A DNA stretch of 64,000 nt from Immersiella caudata (GCA_030512335.1 JAULSU010000006.1:2108001-2172000); one strand, 5' to 3'. Numbered from the stretch's first letter, positions 9,528 through 21,522 are shown. The notes: generated by a model not told the origin, from the letters alone. Program-made: numbers and translations.

Positions 9528-12500
9528 ATGGCCAAAAAGGCGCGCCAAAGGATTAGCTATGGTTCGTCACCACCCCGTTTCATCGCATGTTCTGTCGTGT
9601 TGTGGCCTGCCGGCTGCTCTCTGCCGTGGAGCAAAACCCCGCGCTTGTGGCCTGCGCGAAGCTCTGTGGTGGCAGAACACCAACGCCCGAGTCCGGACTC
9701 AGATGGGCGGCATATGTTTGCTTTTGCAGAGATACAGCAGAGATGCATTGGCTGATTTGTCGCGCATTGTTTCAGTTCTCGAGCTACCGAACTCCTCGCC
9801 TGGCGGCCATCGGCTCGGTGTCAATGGTTTAGCTGTCGACCGCGACAATGCCATTCTGTGAGCCCCCCTGCACGCGTTCCCAACAATGCGATTCGACGTG
9901 ACAATCTATCAACGGGTTGCTGACTCTTGCTCCGCAGTTACTCGGGCGGTCGTGATGGCGTCATTTGTGCCTGGAACCTCAACCGTGACCTCCTCGGCCC
10001 CTCTGCCAGCCACTCGTCCGTCGTCGATGCCTCCTCCCGCGCCAATGGCAACTCTAAGAACGCGACGCGATTTCGAGCTCAGACCCAAGCCCATACACAC
10101 TGGATCAATGATATTGCGCTGGCTCAGCACCACCAGGCCGTGGTCTCCGCCTCGTCTGACCTCCTGGTGAAGGTGTGGCGACCCCACGGGAGCGACAATA
10201 AGGAGCCGGCAACGATCGGACAGCATGCCGACTACGTAAAATGTGTTGCGACGCCGAGCCAGTCAACCGGCTGGGTTGCCTCGGGCGGCCTGGACCGGAA
10301 GATCTACCTCTGGGATCTGGCAGGCGGTGGGAAGACCATGGAGATCGACGTCAGCGGCGAGGATGTTACAGAGAAGGGCAGCGTATACGCCCTCAGCGTC
10401 AACCACAGCATACTGGCGAGCGGCGGCCCTGAGAGCACTGTGAGGCTTTGGGACCCCAACACGGGCAAACGCATCACCAAGTTCGTAGGGCACACAGACA
10501 ACATCAGGGCCATCCTGGTGAGCGAGTCTGGCGATATGGTTCTGACCGCCAGCTCCGACCAAACTGTCAAGGTTTGGAGCGTCACGGCTGGTCGGTGCAT
10601 GCACACGCTCACCATGCACAACGACAGCGTGTGGTCACTGTTCTCGGACGACCCCGAGCTGGGCGTGTTTTACAGCAGCGACCGCTCTGGGTTGGTGGTG
10701 AAGACGGATGTGCGAGGGACGTCGGGAGAGCTTGATGATGGCCTGTCAATAGCCGTTGCGCAGGAGAATGAGGGGGTCAGCAAAGTTGTGGCGCTTGAAA
10801 ACAGCATATGGACAGCGACGTCTCGCTCATCGATCAACAGGTGGGCAAACGTGGACACTAGTGCTGATATCCAGCTTCCCGAGGTTTTTAAGCAGCATAG
10901 GGCATCGATTGCCACGACAAGGAGCAGAGATAGCGTGGTGCCTGCGTCTCAGTCTCCTCCACCGCTCAACGGGTCGGCGAAGAAGAACATCCCGGTAAAG
11001 TCGATTTTGCGAATATCGAACACTGCATCATTTCCTCCAGCGATAAACCGAGAGGAAGACGACTCACCAGGGGCCGTGGCGCGGAGAACTTCCCAAATAC
11101 TGGCGGACCCGGTCAGCAGCCTTGTCGAGCCGGTACATCAGCTGCCAGAGGAGACGATCGAGGGTCAGTTTGGCCTGGTCAAACATCGCCTCTTGAACGA
11201 TAGGAGGCGGGTGCTGACGTTGGATACGGCGGGCGATGTTTTATTGTGGGATCTCATCAAGGTTTGTCCCTATTTCTTGTCGAGGCTCGCTGAATGCTAA
11301 CGTAGCCCCTGAAGTGTCGAACCATCGAAAGCTTTGGAAAGAAGCACCTAGAGGACGTGGAGCCCGAGGTTAACACCCTTGAGGCAGTAGCCCCATGGTG
11401 TTCGATAGACACTAGCTCCGGAAACCTTACGGTTGTGTTGGAGCCGTTCAATTGCTTTGATGCGGAGATGTACGCCGACGAGTTAACGTTGGAAGAGCCG
11501 GTGGAGTTCAGGGATGACCAAAGAAGTAGGTTCCCTGCTTGACAGAACCTGGAACGGAGCTGACATTCAGCTAGTAAACCTCGGGAAATGGGTGCTCAGG
11601 TATCTCTTCGCTAATCTCATAGACGAGGAGATAAGGCGTGATGAAGCGTTTCGACACAAGTTGAATCAGGCGGTTGAGAAGCGCATGGTCGCTGGGAGGC
11701 CAAACATGGTAATAGCAATACCGCCCCCAGCTGGCTGGAGCGCGAGCGGTTCGCCCAGCACCACACCACGTCCCAACGGGGCACATGTTCCGGTCACCCC
11801 GGGCTTTGCCATTGGGGTGGCAACTCCCGGATCTCCCTTGACACACGGGACGGAAGGATTTAGCACGCCACTAAGCCCTCTGGAGAAACGACAATCCCAC
11901 GTCAGCCGGCCCTCAGTGGAAAGGGAGGATTATTTCTCGGATGCGATAAACACCCCTGAGCCGATCGCTACTCCGGGGCCAGCCCAAACACCCGGCCCTC
12001 CTGCAACGCCAGCCCCTGAAGCAGCCAAGACAGCCAGCGATAACGGCAAGGAGAAGGAAAAAGAGAAAGAGAAAGACAAGGACAACGGCAAGGCACCAAG
12101 CACCCCGTTCGGCAAGAAGTTCCGCATGGGCATGTCCTTTGGCAGCAAGAAGATAGGTCGCTCCGCCTCTACGGCTGCCGCTGAGAAGCCCGCTGTGGTC
12201 GACGAGAAGGCAGAGGAATCTGAATCGTCTTCGAACCACGAAAAGGAATTTGAGGATAGCTTCCTCGGTGTCGTCCAGAAGATCCAGAATGAGTACGAAA
12301 AGCAGCTTGCCGACAGCCCCGATGACCTCGTCGAGACTCGCATTTGCCCCAGTCTTCCAAACGACACCCCCGTTTTGAAGCTCCCACCAGGCACTAAGGT
12401 TATCATCCAGGAGGAGACGTCTGGAGGCTCAGCTGAGCTCTACCGCGGCACCGTAGAGACAGTTGGTCTCGACGCGGACATCATTGAGCAGCGCGGCCCG

Positions 12501-13006
12501 CAGTGGCTCGGTGAAGTGCTCCTGTTGAATGCAGTCCCGCCCAAGGACCCTGTCAAGGTATCGTTTGTGCTGTATCCGTGGAAGGATGAGCTACAAGCCA
12601 TCACTGCGGCGGACGGGAACAACAGGCTGAATGCGAATCGCATGCTGAGGGTCAAGAAGATCCTAGCGTACGTGGCTGAACGCATCGATCCGCCTGTGGA
12701 GGGACAGGAACCCGATCCGGAAGCGTTGAAGCCGGAAGAGTATTTGGAACTGTATTGTAATGAGCAGGTGAGTTTCTGTCTGCTGTTGTTCTTGCCCTGG
12801 AGTGAGATGCTGACTGGTTTTTTTAGTTGCTACCAATTACCATGACCCTGGCTACATTGAGGGCGCACGTTTGGAAGGGAGGTAACGACATCGTGCTGCA
12901 CTACAAGGCGAACGGGAGGAAGGAAATTCCTATTCCACCCCCACCAGAGCCAGAAGAGACACCTGCGGCGGAGGCGATAGGACAGCCTGTTGCGACAGCG
13001 GTGTGA
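9528..13006 (+). CDS. WDR48/UAF1-type WD40 protein (deubiquitinase activator)
   Basis: Six exons: 9528-9561, 9776-9857, 9938-11261, 11315-11525, 11575-12767 and 12827-13006, giving 1007 residues. Splice phases agree throughout; the small junction at 11525/11575 restores an Ile before NLGKWVLRYLF. The N-terminus (MAKKARQRISY, then HRLGVNGLAVD) and the first blade (YSGGRDGVICAWN) match the WDR48 family. About eight WD repeats follow (ASSDLLVKVW, ASGGLDRKIYLWD, TASSDQTVKVW). The C-terminal half carries the DUF3337-like region (FANLIDEE..RDEAFR; LPPGTKV; LRAHVWKGGNDIVLHYK), interrupted by a disordered Thr/Pro and Lys/Glu-rich insertion. In animals WDR48 activates USP1/USP12/USP46; the yeast counterpart is Duf1 and that of fission yeast is Bun107. 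The same role in ubiquitin removal is inferred. It converges with the SAM carrier on the other strand, 237 bp apart. Confidence 0.9.
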
Positions 13007-13243
13007 GATAATGTTTTATGGTATGGTGTACGAAGCAGCGCCACTTGTGGGGGCGCTGTATTGTCTATAGCGGGGTATATGTCTATCCACTCGTATTTAT
13101 ACATGCTTTTTGGCTTGGTTGTGTGGTGTTTTACGATAGCGCAAGGTTGAAGGTGAATTATCCTTGGCGACGAGGCTTGTTGAACACTGGCGGAGTTATA
13201 CAAAGAGGATGCCCTCTTGTTCGTTGGGTGAGAACCTCTGGCC

Positions 13244-14146
13244 TCATATCCTCCTCTTCTCCATGGTGTTGACCGCCCACTGGTAACTCCCCAAGAATAT
13301 CGCCCCTCCTGCACTGATCCACATCACTCTAGGCCCAATTCCCGAAAAGAACGGTCGGATCCCATGCTCCCCCAAGATCCCTCTCACAATGCTCATCATG
13401 CTCTCCCGCTGCGCGCTCAACATGACCCTTGTCTTCAGCACGTCCAGCGGCGTCGTCACACCTGCCGCCACCGCTCCGGATACACTTCCATAAAGCGCCG
13501 ACTCCGCCGCGCTTACCTCTGCTAGCCCGCCACCTCTTCTCCTTGCATCCCCCGCGGTCGACTCCCCCAGCAACCCCCTCCCTGTCCTCTGCCGCCTCTC
13601 CCTCCCCCACGCCTTCAACCCCTCCCACAGCGGAAACTGCAGCACCGTGAAGGGCACCTCGCGCATCACCGTAATACCCCAGCCCCTATATAACTCCCTC
13701 CACACCCCCAACACCCCCACATTCGGCCTCTGCTCCAATATCGCCCACAGCGCCTTCGCGCTGCTCCCCCCGTGCTGTCCCGCCTGCGCCCGCTGCTTTA
13801 CCACCTCCGTCGGAACCCTGACCGCACAAGCCGCGATCTCCCCCAAACTCGCAGCAACCATGTGTTCCGCCGCCGTCGACTCCGCCCCCGCCGGCCGACG
13901 CGCTAACAGCGCGGTCTTGGTCGCTTCGTAGGTGCAGAAGAAGAAGGCCGCGCCGGGAGCGGAGCCAACGACAGCGGAGCCCACGCCGCGGTAGATGCCG
14001 CGGAAGCCGCCGGAGGCGAAGAACCCCGAGGAGGACTGAAGGCGGGTTTTGAGCGTGTCGAGGGGGAAGAGGGAGAGGTCGACGGTGGTGCCGGCGAGTG
14101 CGCCAGCGAGGAGGGCGGTTTGGAAGGGGGGTGGCGGGGAGGACAT
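13244..14146 (-). CDS. pet8: Mitochondrial S-adenosylmethionine carrier
   Basis: A single exon of 300 residues. The frame is open to 14560, but the ATG at 14146 (MSSPPPPFQTALLAG) fits the family length, since yeast Pet8/Sam5 is about 284 residues. Three mitochondrial-carrier repeats are visible through their signature prolines: PLDTLKTR (about residue 28), PTEVVKQR and PLDVLKTR, each followed by the usual aromatic/GIYRG-type segment (GGFRGIYRG, LYRGWG). Six transmembrane helices are expected in the inner membrane. The sequence FPLDTLKTRLQS with a GSAPGAAFFFCTYE matrix loop is typical of the SAM carrier, which exchanges cytosolic SAM for matrix SAH to supply mitochondrial methylation and biotin/lipoate synthesis. 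The assignment among carrier subfamilies is by motif recall, and no alignment was made. It is divergent from the TilS gene with 486 bp between the starts. Confidence 0.85.
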   Translation of the reverse strand: MSSPPPPFQTALLAGALAGTTVDLSLFPLDTLKTRLQSSSGFFASGGFRGIYRGVGSAVVGSAPGAAFFFCTYEATKTALLARRPAGAESTAAEHMVAASLGEIAACAVRVPTEVVKQRAQAGQHGGSSAKALWAILEQRPNVGVLGVWRELYRGWGITVMREVPFTVLQFPLWEGLKAWGRERRQRTGRGLLGESTAGDARRRGGGLAEVSAAESALYGSVSGAVAAGVTTPLDVLKTRVMLSAQRESMMSIVRGILGEHGIRPFFSGIGPRVMWISAGGAIFLGSYQWAVNTMEKRRI

Positions 14147-14632
14147 TTTTGGAATTTGCGGAGTTGGCGGAGGGGAATTTCGGCGGGTGTCGAGATTTGC
14201 GACTGGAAGCTCGAGGAGAGCCGGCTTTGGTTCGGCTGGGCTCGGTATGGTTTGGAACGGGGGGGTTTGTCTTTTGGGGGCTGCCGGGAACCAATTGGTC
14301 GTAGGACCTAGGGTTTCAAGGGAAGTTACCGGCGGGCGGGCATTGGTGCTTGGTGAAGCGCAACCAGTGCTGGCGCTGAGAGTGACAAACAAGCCGTGAT
14401 GATTAAGGGAATTTTTGTCAGAGGTTCCGATTCCCGGCAGGCACGCCTGTGAGGTTATGCCGCTTGTTTGCTTGGCTGACAGGGGTCTTGCAGCTGCTGT
14501 GGAGCTTGGGCCAGCTCTAAAATCTGCACGCCTTCGCTCGGAGATCCACCACCGCTTCAATGTCGTTCAGCCGCTGTCACTGTCGTTTTGAGTTGAGTTT
14601 TGTTGGTGGCCTGGTGCAGATTAGGCGATGGA
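14147..14632. promoter_or_regulatory. Shared divergent promoter region (SAM carrier / TilS)
   Basis: Both flanking genes start outward from this 486-bp stretch, so it must hold both promoters. I see no clear TATA box or other defined site. The shared control of two genes with mitochondrial roles is suggestive only. Confidence 0.35.
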
Positions 14633-16891
14633 ATGAATGCGTCAACGCAGATCCTGCACCGGGGTGCCCGAGCAATCAGCGCCAATGAATTCTACGACGC
14701 CCTCAGAGCAACATGTGTACCAAGGTATCCATGGACGCGAGGCACCAGCGACCGTGGAGTTGGTAGGCCAATTTCACATCTTTTTCAGATGTTTCTCTTT
14801 TATGGACTGTTATGCTGATTCCAGGTGCGAAAAGGTGTTGCGGTGAGTGGCGGGGTCGACTCTATGGCCTTGATGATCCTCTGCCACCAGCTGCAGAGGG
14901 GCTATCAAGGTGTGAAGATCGCAGACAATGGCATCAGCAGGTTCTACCCGTTTATTGTTGACCACAACCTGCGTAACGGCAGCAGTGAAGAGGCTGCTGC
15001 TGTCGACGCTGCCATAAGGAGAAAAACGCGGTTTACAGCCCGGATTCTCAAAATTCAGTGGCGGAAGGACAATATAGTAGCCCCGGGTCAATCTCCCTAC
15101 GACCTGCCAAACATCGAGGCCCTTGCCCGCCAGCAGCGATACCGTAAGATCGGGGCGGCTTGCGAGAAAATGCAGATTGCTACGTTGCTGCTGGCTCATC
15201 ATGAGGACGACCAATACGAGACGGTCCTCATGAAGCTGCTGGGCGGACATGGGTATCGAGGATTGGGCGGGATACGCCCTTCAAACAACATCCCCGAGTG
15301 CTACGACATGCACACTGTATACCAAAGCGGGTTTATAGATGACCAGTCTAGGAGAAGCCCCTTCTGGAACACGACGCCGAGGACGAGCCAGCACCGGGAG
15401 GTCAAGGAGGCGTTGCTCGAGGGCGTCAAGCGCCAAGATATTCAGAGAGAGCTTGAGAGGGGAGTCAGAGCAAATGTTGACTTCGACTTCCTCGAAGATT
15501 ACGAAGGCATTGCTAGGGGGACAAGACGCGTTCCTCCGGTCACCCCAATGCCCATTGAGGACGGCGGCATCATGATCTACCGGCCTCTGCTGCAATTCAG
15601 CAAAGACAGGCTGATAGCGACCTGCTTGGAAAACGATATGCCTTGGTTTGAAGACCACACCAACGCAGACCCAACCTACACCACGAGAAACGCCGTGCGG
15701 TACATGGTCAAGCATCACCAATTGCCAGTGGCGCTGCAGAAACCCGCCATTCTCAGGCTGTCGGAGCGGTGCAGGGCCAGAGTAGCTCGCGAAGAGGCTG
15801 AGGCAGACAGGCTGTTATCGCATTTCTGGATCCGGGATTTCGAACCGGCCGTGGGAACTTCGGTGGTCCAGATCCGGCCTTTTGTATTCCCAAGACCGAC
15901 ACGACACTCCTTGCTCTCGGCTGCTGGTCAGCGGCGCCGCAGAGAACACTACCGCCACATCGCCGCGCTTCTGATGCGCCGCCTACTCACACTCGTCGTG
16001 CCGGAGCGGGAGCTCCCTCTTGTGTCTCAGCTCGACTACTTGGTATCGCTGCTGTTTCCAAACCTCCAAGACCCCAGGCGGCCCCAGGCGGCCATTCCAC
16101 CCAAAGCCTACACCATCTGCGGCGTTCTCTTCACTCCTCTAGTTGGACCCTATCCATTCCGCTGGCTGCTCTCCCGGGCGCCGTATCCATCTAATCAGCC
16201 CCGCCCCGCGGCCGTTTTCTATGGTTTGACCTTTCGCAAGCGGTACAACAAACACCCGAAGGACTGGAAGTTCAACCCATGGGACGAGTGGAAATTATAC
16301 GACGGCAGGTACTGGATTCGCTTGCGCGTGAGGATTCCGTGTAAGCCACTCGTGGCTCCCTTTGAGCCGGAACACCTGAAGCCGTTCCGGGAGTCTCTCA
16401 AGGACGATAATCAGCGGGCCAAGCTGTCGCTGATGTTGAAACGGTACGCCCCGGCGAAGGTGCGGTGGACGTTGCCTGCGATATATGCAAGCTACGATCT
16501 TGGGGGTTTATTGGAGGGAGGCGATTACTGGCCTACGCATCATGGCCCGGAGGAGGCACTTCCTGCACTGGGGCAAGGCGTTCATGCGGACTTCATGGGA
16601 CAATTCGGGCAGCAGGCGCGTCTGCAGTGGGAGGACGGGGTTCTCGCGGAGGGGAATATGCGGCTGTTGGCGTTGCCGACGCTGGGTTTCCAGGTTCCCG
16701 GTCTGGAGAAATGGCTGGAGTGGGAGATTCGGTACCGGAAGGTGGACGAAGAGATATTGCGGGCGTGTCTGCCGGGAGGTGGGGAGGGCGTTCGTGTTCG
16801 TGTTCCGAGGACACCGGGACGGCGGGTGGCGAAGACGCGACACCGTCACGGGGGACTGACGAGGCGGCGACTTCCAATCGCAGGAAGGTGA
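14633..16891 (+). CDS. TilS/MesJ-type tRNA(Ile)-lysidine synthetase
   Basis: Two exons, 14633-14762 and 14835-16891, giving about 728 residues. I chose the acceptor at 14833-14834 because it joins in frame to give DRGVGVAVSGGVDSM, the usual sequence before the PP-loop; the AG at 14823-14824 would need a different donor. SGGVDSM is the N-type ATP-pyrophosphatase loop that binds ATP. DHNLRNGSSEEA and LLAHHEDDQYETVLMKLLGG are the other family motifs of the catalytic domain (about residues 45-190). NxxP(W)xEDxTN (NDMPWFEDHTNAD) follows. Bacterial and organellar TilS changes the wobble C of tRNA-Ile(CAU) to lysidine; a mitochondrial role is inferred here. A long C-terminal part after about residue 330 is fungal-specific and not recognised. 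The last about 40 residues are very Arg-rich and could reflect a missed intron. Confidence 0.85.
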
Positions 16892-17504
16892 CGGAAGATC
16901 AACAAGATTCGGTCTCCAGTTCTTGGGTGGTTCAGGTTGGACGAGATCGATGACCTGCGATAGTTGCGGGACCACCCTTGGGTGCCGACTGGGCCCAAAG
17001 GGGCGCAAATGGGCATGGGCCACCCGGTCATCCGAAGAATGACAAGCACCCTGGGTATATGTGCATCCATAGGTCGAATGATAATATCCCCAGTCCAGTT
17101 GGCGCAGTGGTTAACAGCAGCAGGTTGGTTGTTCTGATGGTCTTCAACACCACCAGATGCAGATCGTGCGTAAGCCTACCCGACCAAGCTGGGGAAACCC
17201 CCAACAAAACCCAATAAAGCAAGTGAAATTCCTGCGGAGGGCACCTCTTTTGCATTCTCAAATTTCTGACTTTTTTTTTCTTCGCATTCCTAATAGTGAT
17301 ATCAGTCCATTTTTCTTGTTGCTGTTAGCCTGGCCAGTCGGTTGCATTCCCGTCCCACGTGCTTCATGCAGGGTGGTTGCCATCCAGAGATCGACCGCGC
17401 AACCTCCCTCCGCACCCCCAATTAAGATCTTGCCCGGACTCGCGGGTTCGATCCCACGTTCGCAACTTTTTGCCCGATCAATTCAACTCCCCGGGATGAG
17501 GTGA
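16892..17504. other. Intergenic, pyrimidine-rich promoter region
   Basis: This is the 3' flank of TilS and the upstream region of the phosphatase gene. It has a T10-type tract near 17269. Isolated box A-like (about 17099) and box B-like (about 17445) motifs do not form a tRNA. Nothing else is seen. Confidence 0.4.
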
Positions 17505-19106
17505 ATGGCACCCCCACCCGAGCCCGGGCGCCCTGTCGCTCCTTCCTCGCGGTTTGCTTCTGCTGGTGCATCTAGAGTTCGGCTTCCAGTCGTCACGAAG
17601 ACTACCGCTGTTGTTTTGCTCGGAGCATTGCCACTATTTCTTTCGGTGATGTGGCTGTCGTGCCGCCCCGTGTGGTCTTCTGTTTTGCGCCATGGAGGGG
17701 GGCTCCTCTTGTCGGGAGCTGTTGTTGGGGCCGATGCGGTCGACCTCGGGTGGTACCCCCCAGCTAGGAGCTGGATCAACAATCTCACTGCTGTGATCAA
17801 CGATGAGGGCGTTCGCGGCTTCGTATTCAATTCATCTGAGACGCCCGTGGATATCTACGGAACTTACAACTGGTGTAATATGCCGCATGTCAGAGACACC
17901 GAGTACATCAAGCCCGACGACAAATACCAGCTCGTATACGTCGAGCTTATCCACCGCCACCACAAACGCACGCCCTACCAAGACAACTCCTTTCCGGTCG
18001 AGCCCTACGCGTGGGACTGTGACGATGTCCAACAATATCACCACTCAACACCCGTTCCCGTCAAGGACAACCAGACCGCCTCTCCCGCCTACTGGAAACC
18101 CTCTCCCCACCTCCCCAACCCCTTCACCCCCTCCGGCTGGCGCGGCACATGCTCTTTTCCCCAGATCACTGGCCCCGGCCTTCTCGACTCTTGGCAACAC
18201 GGCACCGACCTCTACGCCATCTACCACACCCTCCACGGTCTTCTCCCCTCCCGCTCCTCCCCCGCCTGGCGTTCCGTCACCGCCTACCACGTAACCAACA
18301 ACCCCATCACAACCCAAGTAATCTCTTCCATCCTCCATGGGACCTGGCGCACCACCATCCCCGTCCCCCTCCTCATCCAACCCCCTCAAACCGACCCCCT
18401 CGAACCCCGCTACCTCTGCCCCGCCGCCTCCCGCCTCCGCACCGCCCTCGAATCCTCTCCCCTCTGGAAATCCCACCTCACCGCCGCCTCACCCCTCTTC
18501 ACCACCCTCGACTCCCTCTCCGGTGTACCCCCTTCCGACACCTCCTTCCACGTCAGCATAGACCACTACTACGATAACCTCTCCGCCCGCGAATGCCACT
18601 CTAAACCTCTCCCTTGTCTCCTTGGTTCTGACCCCGCGAAATGCATTACGCGGGATCTTGCAGACGCGGCATATCGCCTCGGACAGTGGGAGTACGACTA
18701 CTTATATCGCTCGGCTGGACCAGAGACGCTTGCGTTTGCGGTGGCGTCGTTTGGGGTGTGGATTGCGCAGTTGGCGGGGAATTTAAGGGCCATGGTGGAA
18801 GGAAGAGGAAGGGAGGTGGTGTATCGTCATCATGTGGCGCATGATGGATCGCTCAGTAGGTTGCTGGGGATTCTGCAGGCGGAGGAGATGGTCTGGCCGG
18901 GGATGGGGGCCGAGGTAGTGTTCGAGCTGTATAGGGAGGGGGAGAGAGGGGAGTACTATGTGAGGCTGTTGTTTGGGGGGCGGGTGTTGAAGTCGTCGAA
19001 TCCGAGTTTGGGGAGGATGGAGATGCTGAGGGTGGAGGTGTTGTTGGGGTACTTTGAGGGACTCGCCGGCGTGGATGGGGTGTTGGTGGTTGGGAAATGT
19101 AAGTGA
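17505..19106 (+). CDS. Membrane-anchored histidine acid phosphatase-like protein
   Basis: A single exon of 533 residues. A hydrophobic helix at about residues 31-55 (TTAVVLLGALPLFLSVMW) after a short basic stretch suggests a type II anchor with the enzyme in the secretory pathway or outside the cell. The catalytic motif of branch-2 histidine phosphatases, RHGxRxP, appears as RHHKRTP inside YVELIHRHHKRTPYQDN (about residue 155). The late HD dipeptide (HVAHDGS, about residue 445) supplies the proton donor. Cysteine pairs (WDCDD, GTCSF, ECHS, PCLLG, KCIT) and N-glycosylation sequons fit a secreted fold. It resembles the 2-phosphoxylose phosphatase/acid phosphatase-like group more than phytases, but the substrate cannot be read from sequence. 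The ORF ends at VVGKCK where the DNA reads GTAAGT, so a missed 3' exon is possible. Confidence 0.8.
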   Translation: MAPPPEPGRPVAPSSRFASAGASRVRLPVVTKTTAVVLLGALPLFLSVMWLSCRPVWSSVLRHGGGLLLSGAVVGADAVDLGWYPPARSWINNLTAVINDEGVRGFVFNSSETPVDIYGTYNWCNMPHVRDTEYIKPDDKYQLVYVELIHRHHKRTPYQDNSFPVEPYAWDCDDVQQYHHSTPVPVKDNQTASPAYWKPSPHLPNPFTPSGWRGTCSFPQITGPGLLDSWQHGTDLYAIYHTLHGLLPSRSSPAWRSVTAYHVTNNPITTQVISSILHGTWRTTIPVPLLIQPPQTDPLEPRYLCPAASRLRTALESSPLWKSHLTAASPLFTTLDSLSGVPPSDTSFHVSIDHYYDNLSARECHSKPLPCLLGSDPAKCITRDLADAAYRLGQWEYDYLYRSAGPETLAFAVASFGVWIAQLAGNLRAMVEGRGREVVYRHHVAHDGSLSRLLGILQAEEMVWPGMGAEVVFELYREGERGEYYVRLLFGGRVLKSSNPSLGRMEMLRVEVLLGYFEGLAGVDGVLVVGKCK

Positions 19107-19250
19107 TGCAGTGTGAGGGTCTGTGGTAACATATCTGGTTGGTTTGGAGTTTCGAGCACTGGTATCATTGGTATGGCATTGCGTGTGAAGTATGCCGGGT
19201 CTATCCTACACCGCTGGTAGTACACGTAAGGCGTCAACACTATTTCGGTG

Positions 19251-20676
19251 TCAGTTCTTCCCGAAACTGAGTTCTATGAGCCCGCAATCTTTCTCTAAAT
19301 CCGTCCATCGGCCATCGCGCATTGGGTCAAGTCGCTTCAGTTGCTCCAGCCACTCGACCAGCTGCTCTTTTTCAACCGAGTCCGGCTGTCGCCCCTCTAC
19401 CTGACAGAGCGACAGTGTGTAGTCTAGCAACGCCTCGTAAATGAGTTTGTAGTCAGGATAATCCTCAAGTAGGTCCTTGATGTCGTCAATCTCGCGGGTA
19501 ATGTATATTGTCCTCTCTTCGAGAGTCAAGCGAGGAGCAATAGTAGGGTGTCCGACATAGCTGACGAGGTTGAGCACGAGGAACTGGTGGTAATACCACA
19601 AAGAGTAATCTTCAGGCCCGACGTTGAGCTTTTCTTTGATGAAGTTCAGTTCTGTGGATAGTCAGTTCATCATTCAACTTTAGCGAGGATGCGCCTGCAT
19701 ACCTCGATCGAGGAAATCCTTGCGAAGCATGTCATCCGCGTGACGTTCATCCAAGAGCCGAGGGATGAGTTTGCTCCGACGGTGCCAAGCGGAGAAGTTA
19801 GATAGATCCTGACGGATCATCTTTGTGGTGTACTCGAACTCGGCCTCCACCATGCTCTTTCCGTCAAGTGAGGGACTCTCGAGTTGTGATACAACGTGTC
19901 GACGGTATCCCCACGCGTGGAAATTTCGTTTGTCCTTATTCAGCATCTTCTCTACGAGCCCAAGCTCCTCTTCCCATATACGGCGGGATACGACGACCTG
20001 GAGCCGCTCGATGGCTTGCTGGAGGATCCAGAGGCGATGGTTCCAGATCCAGTAGCATTTCGGTGACTTCATAAGCAAGGGGATGGTGAAGCCCAGCTCT
20101 GACCGCAATACCTCCAGGTCCTTTTGTTCTGCGGCTGCTGTCTGCGCATCCGGATTTGCTGGTATTGGGTCATCAGACACGTCAGCTGTTGAAGAGCTCC
20201 TCCCAATTTTCGCTGACTCGGGGCCGGGCGGGGTCGCGGTCGAGGAAGAGGAGGATGAAGCGGCGAAAGGTGTTGTGGTAGTGGCGGTCGGAGAAGAACT
20301 CGGCGACGCCTTCGAGGGCGAGGACCCAGCCGACCGTTTGGATAATAATCCAGAGATTAGCGAGCGCCTGCGGACGTTCCATATCGTGTAGTATTCGGGG
20401 TTGGTGCGCAAGAGCTTGGACGTGAGCTGGAACAGCTCGGGCGAGTATTCCTTGCGGGCGACGGCAGCGCGCACTTCGCCTTCGAGCTCGCGGTACTTGC
20501 TAATCTTCTCGGCCTCGACGGCCTTCTGCTCGGCGGTGCGTTCGCGGGATGTTCGGGCTACGCCGTGTGATACGCCGCCGTGCTGCGAGGGGCATCTCAA
20601 TCAGTCAACATTCTGGCGACACAAGGGGTGCTTTGGAATGAGACATGGTGGAAATTCTCGCTCTTACATCGGCCAT
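19251..20676 (-). CDS. bet4: Rab geranylgeranyltransferase alpha subunit
   Basis: Three exons: 20676-20668 (nine bases, encoding MAD), 20582-19703 and 19651-19251, giving 429 residues. The tiny first exon ends at GTAAGAG, and the acceptor CAG at 20583-20585 joins in frame to HGGVSHGVARTSRERT, the usual start of the family. The second joint (G plus AA gives Glu) yields LDREL..NFIKEKLNVGPEDYSLWYYHQ. PPTA repeats of the prenyltransferase alpha family are clear: NPEYYTIWNVRR, SPKCYWIWNHRLW, DKRNFHAWGYRRHV, DLSNFSAWHRRSKL and DYSLWYYHQFL. A Ser/Ala/Pro-rich insertion lies between the first and second repeats. The protein partners with a beta subunit (Bet2) and Rab escort protein to attach geranylgeranyl groups to Rab C-termini for vesicle traffic. 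Confidence 0.93.
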
Positions 20677-21522
20677 GGCGCACCCGTCTACGATTCGGAT
20701 TCTTGGGATGCGAGGACAACAAGTCGCGCTAAGCTGTTATCCAGGACGGAGATGGATGTTCCAGCCGCCATGACGTCGGGCCGCTGGCGACCGAGTTCCC
20801 GAGAGGGGTGCTCAGCTGGCGGCCTTGGCGTCAGCCCTTACAGGGACTGGCTTATCGCTTATCATACCATGCCAAGCCCGCTCGATGGGTCAACATGTTT
20901 TGTGGGTCCCCCCTATTGTTATTGCCCCTGAATACAGGATTGCTCCTGCTTCAACAACTAACAATAGGTAGGCGCGGAATAAAGTCAATTGACAACCGTT
21001 TCGCTATCGCAGCTTCCACAATATTACCCAAAAATCGTCATGCGCAATTCTACTTCGAAGGCCAAGCGGCCATGCCTCTCCTCTCTTGCGGAGAATCCAA
21101 CCTACAGCAACAATATCTCCGTTTCGGCCGGGGTCACGCCTTCTCGTTCCTCGCAGTTTCCCTCGCTCTGGCCCTATTACAGACTCTGGATGAACCGCTG
21201 AGCTTCCGCACCTTTGCTCCTAATTCACCATCCCACCGAAACAGCAATACGCCAATCCCAATATCGACACCCGGGTACAGGTTATCCAGTAGAGGGTTTG
21301 GGCATCGTTAGCGATAACGACGGTGCTATAATCTACGACTACGGCTCACTAACCCAGCAGGCTAGGCGGCCGACCTCTACGTCCCTCGTTTCTGAGCTCA
21401 CTGAAGAGCTGCGTCCCAGGTCGACCATTCATCTCTCCATGCAGTCGTTTCTATTCTTTTGAGCCGCTCGACGCCCAATCGGCTTTCCTACTCTCTGACT
21501 TCGAAGGGCGGCGTGTTTTGCT
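20677..21522. promoter_or_regulatory. Divergent promoter region (BET4 / APC/C activator)
   Basis: The two genes start outward from this 846-bp stretch. Short frames inside it have no recognisable domain. A 5' untranslated exon of the APC/C-activator gene could lie here but cannot be proven. Confidence 0.35.

Noticed and set aside
17090..17470. Box A-like (GTTGGCGCAGTGGTT, about 17099) and box B-like (GGTTCGATCCC, about 17446) motifs suggesting a tRNA gene
   Set aside because: They are about 335 bp apart, the acceptor ends do not pair, and the T stem has only two or three pairs. No tRNA can be folded.
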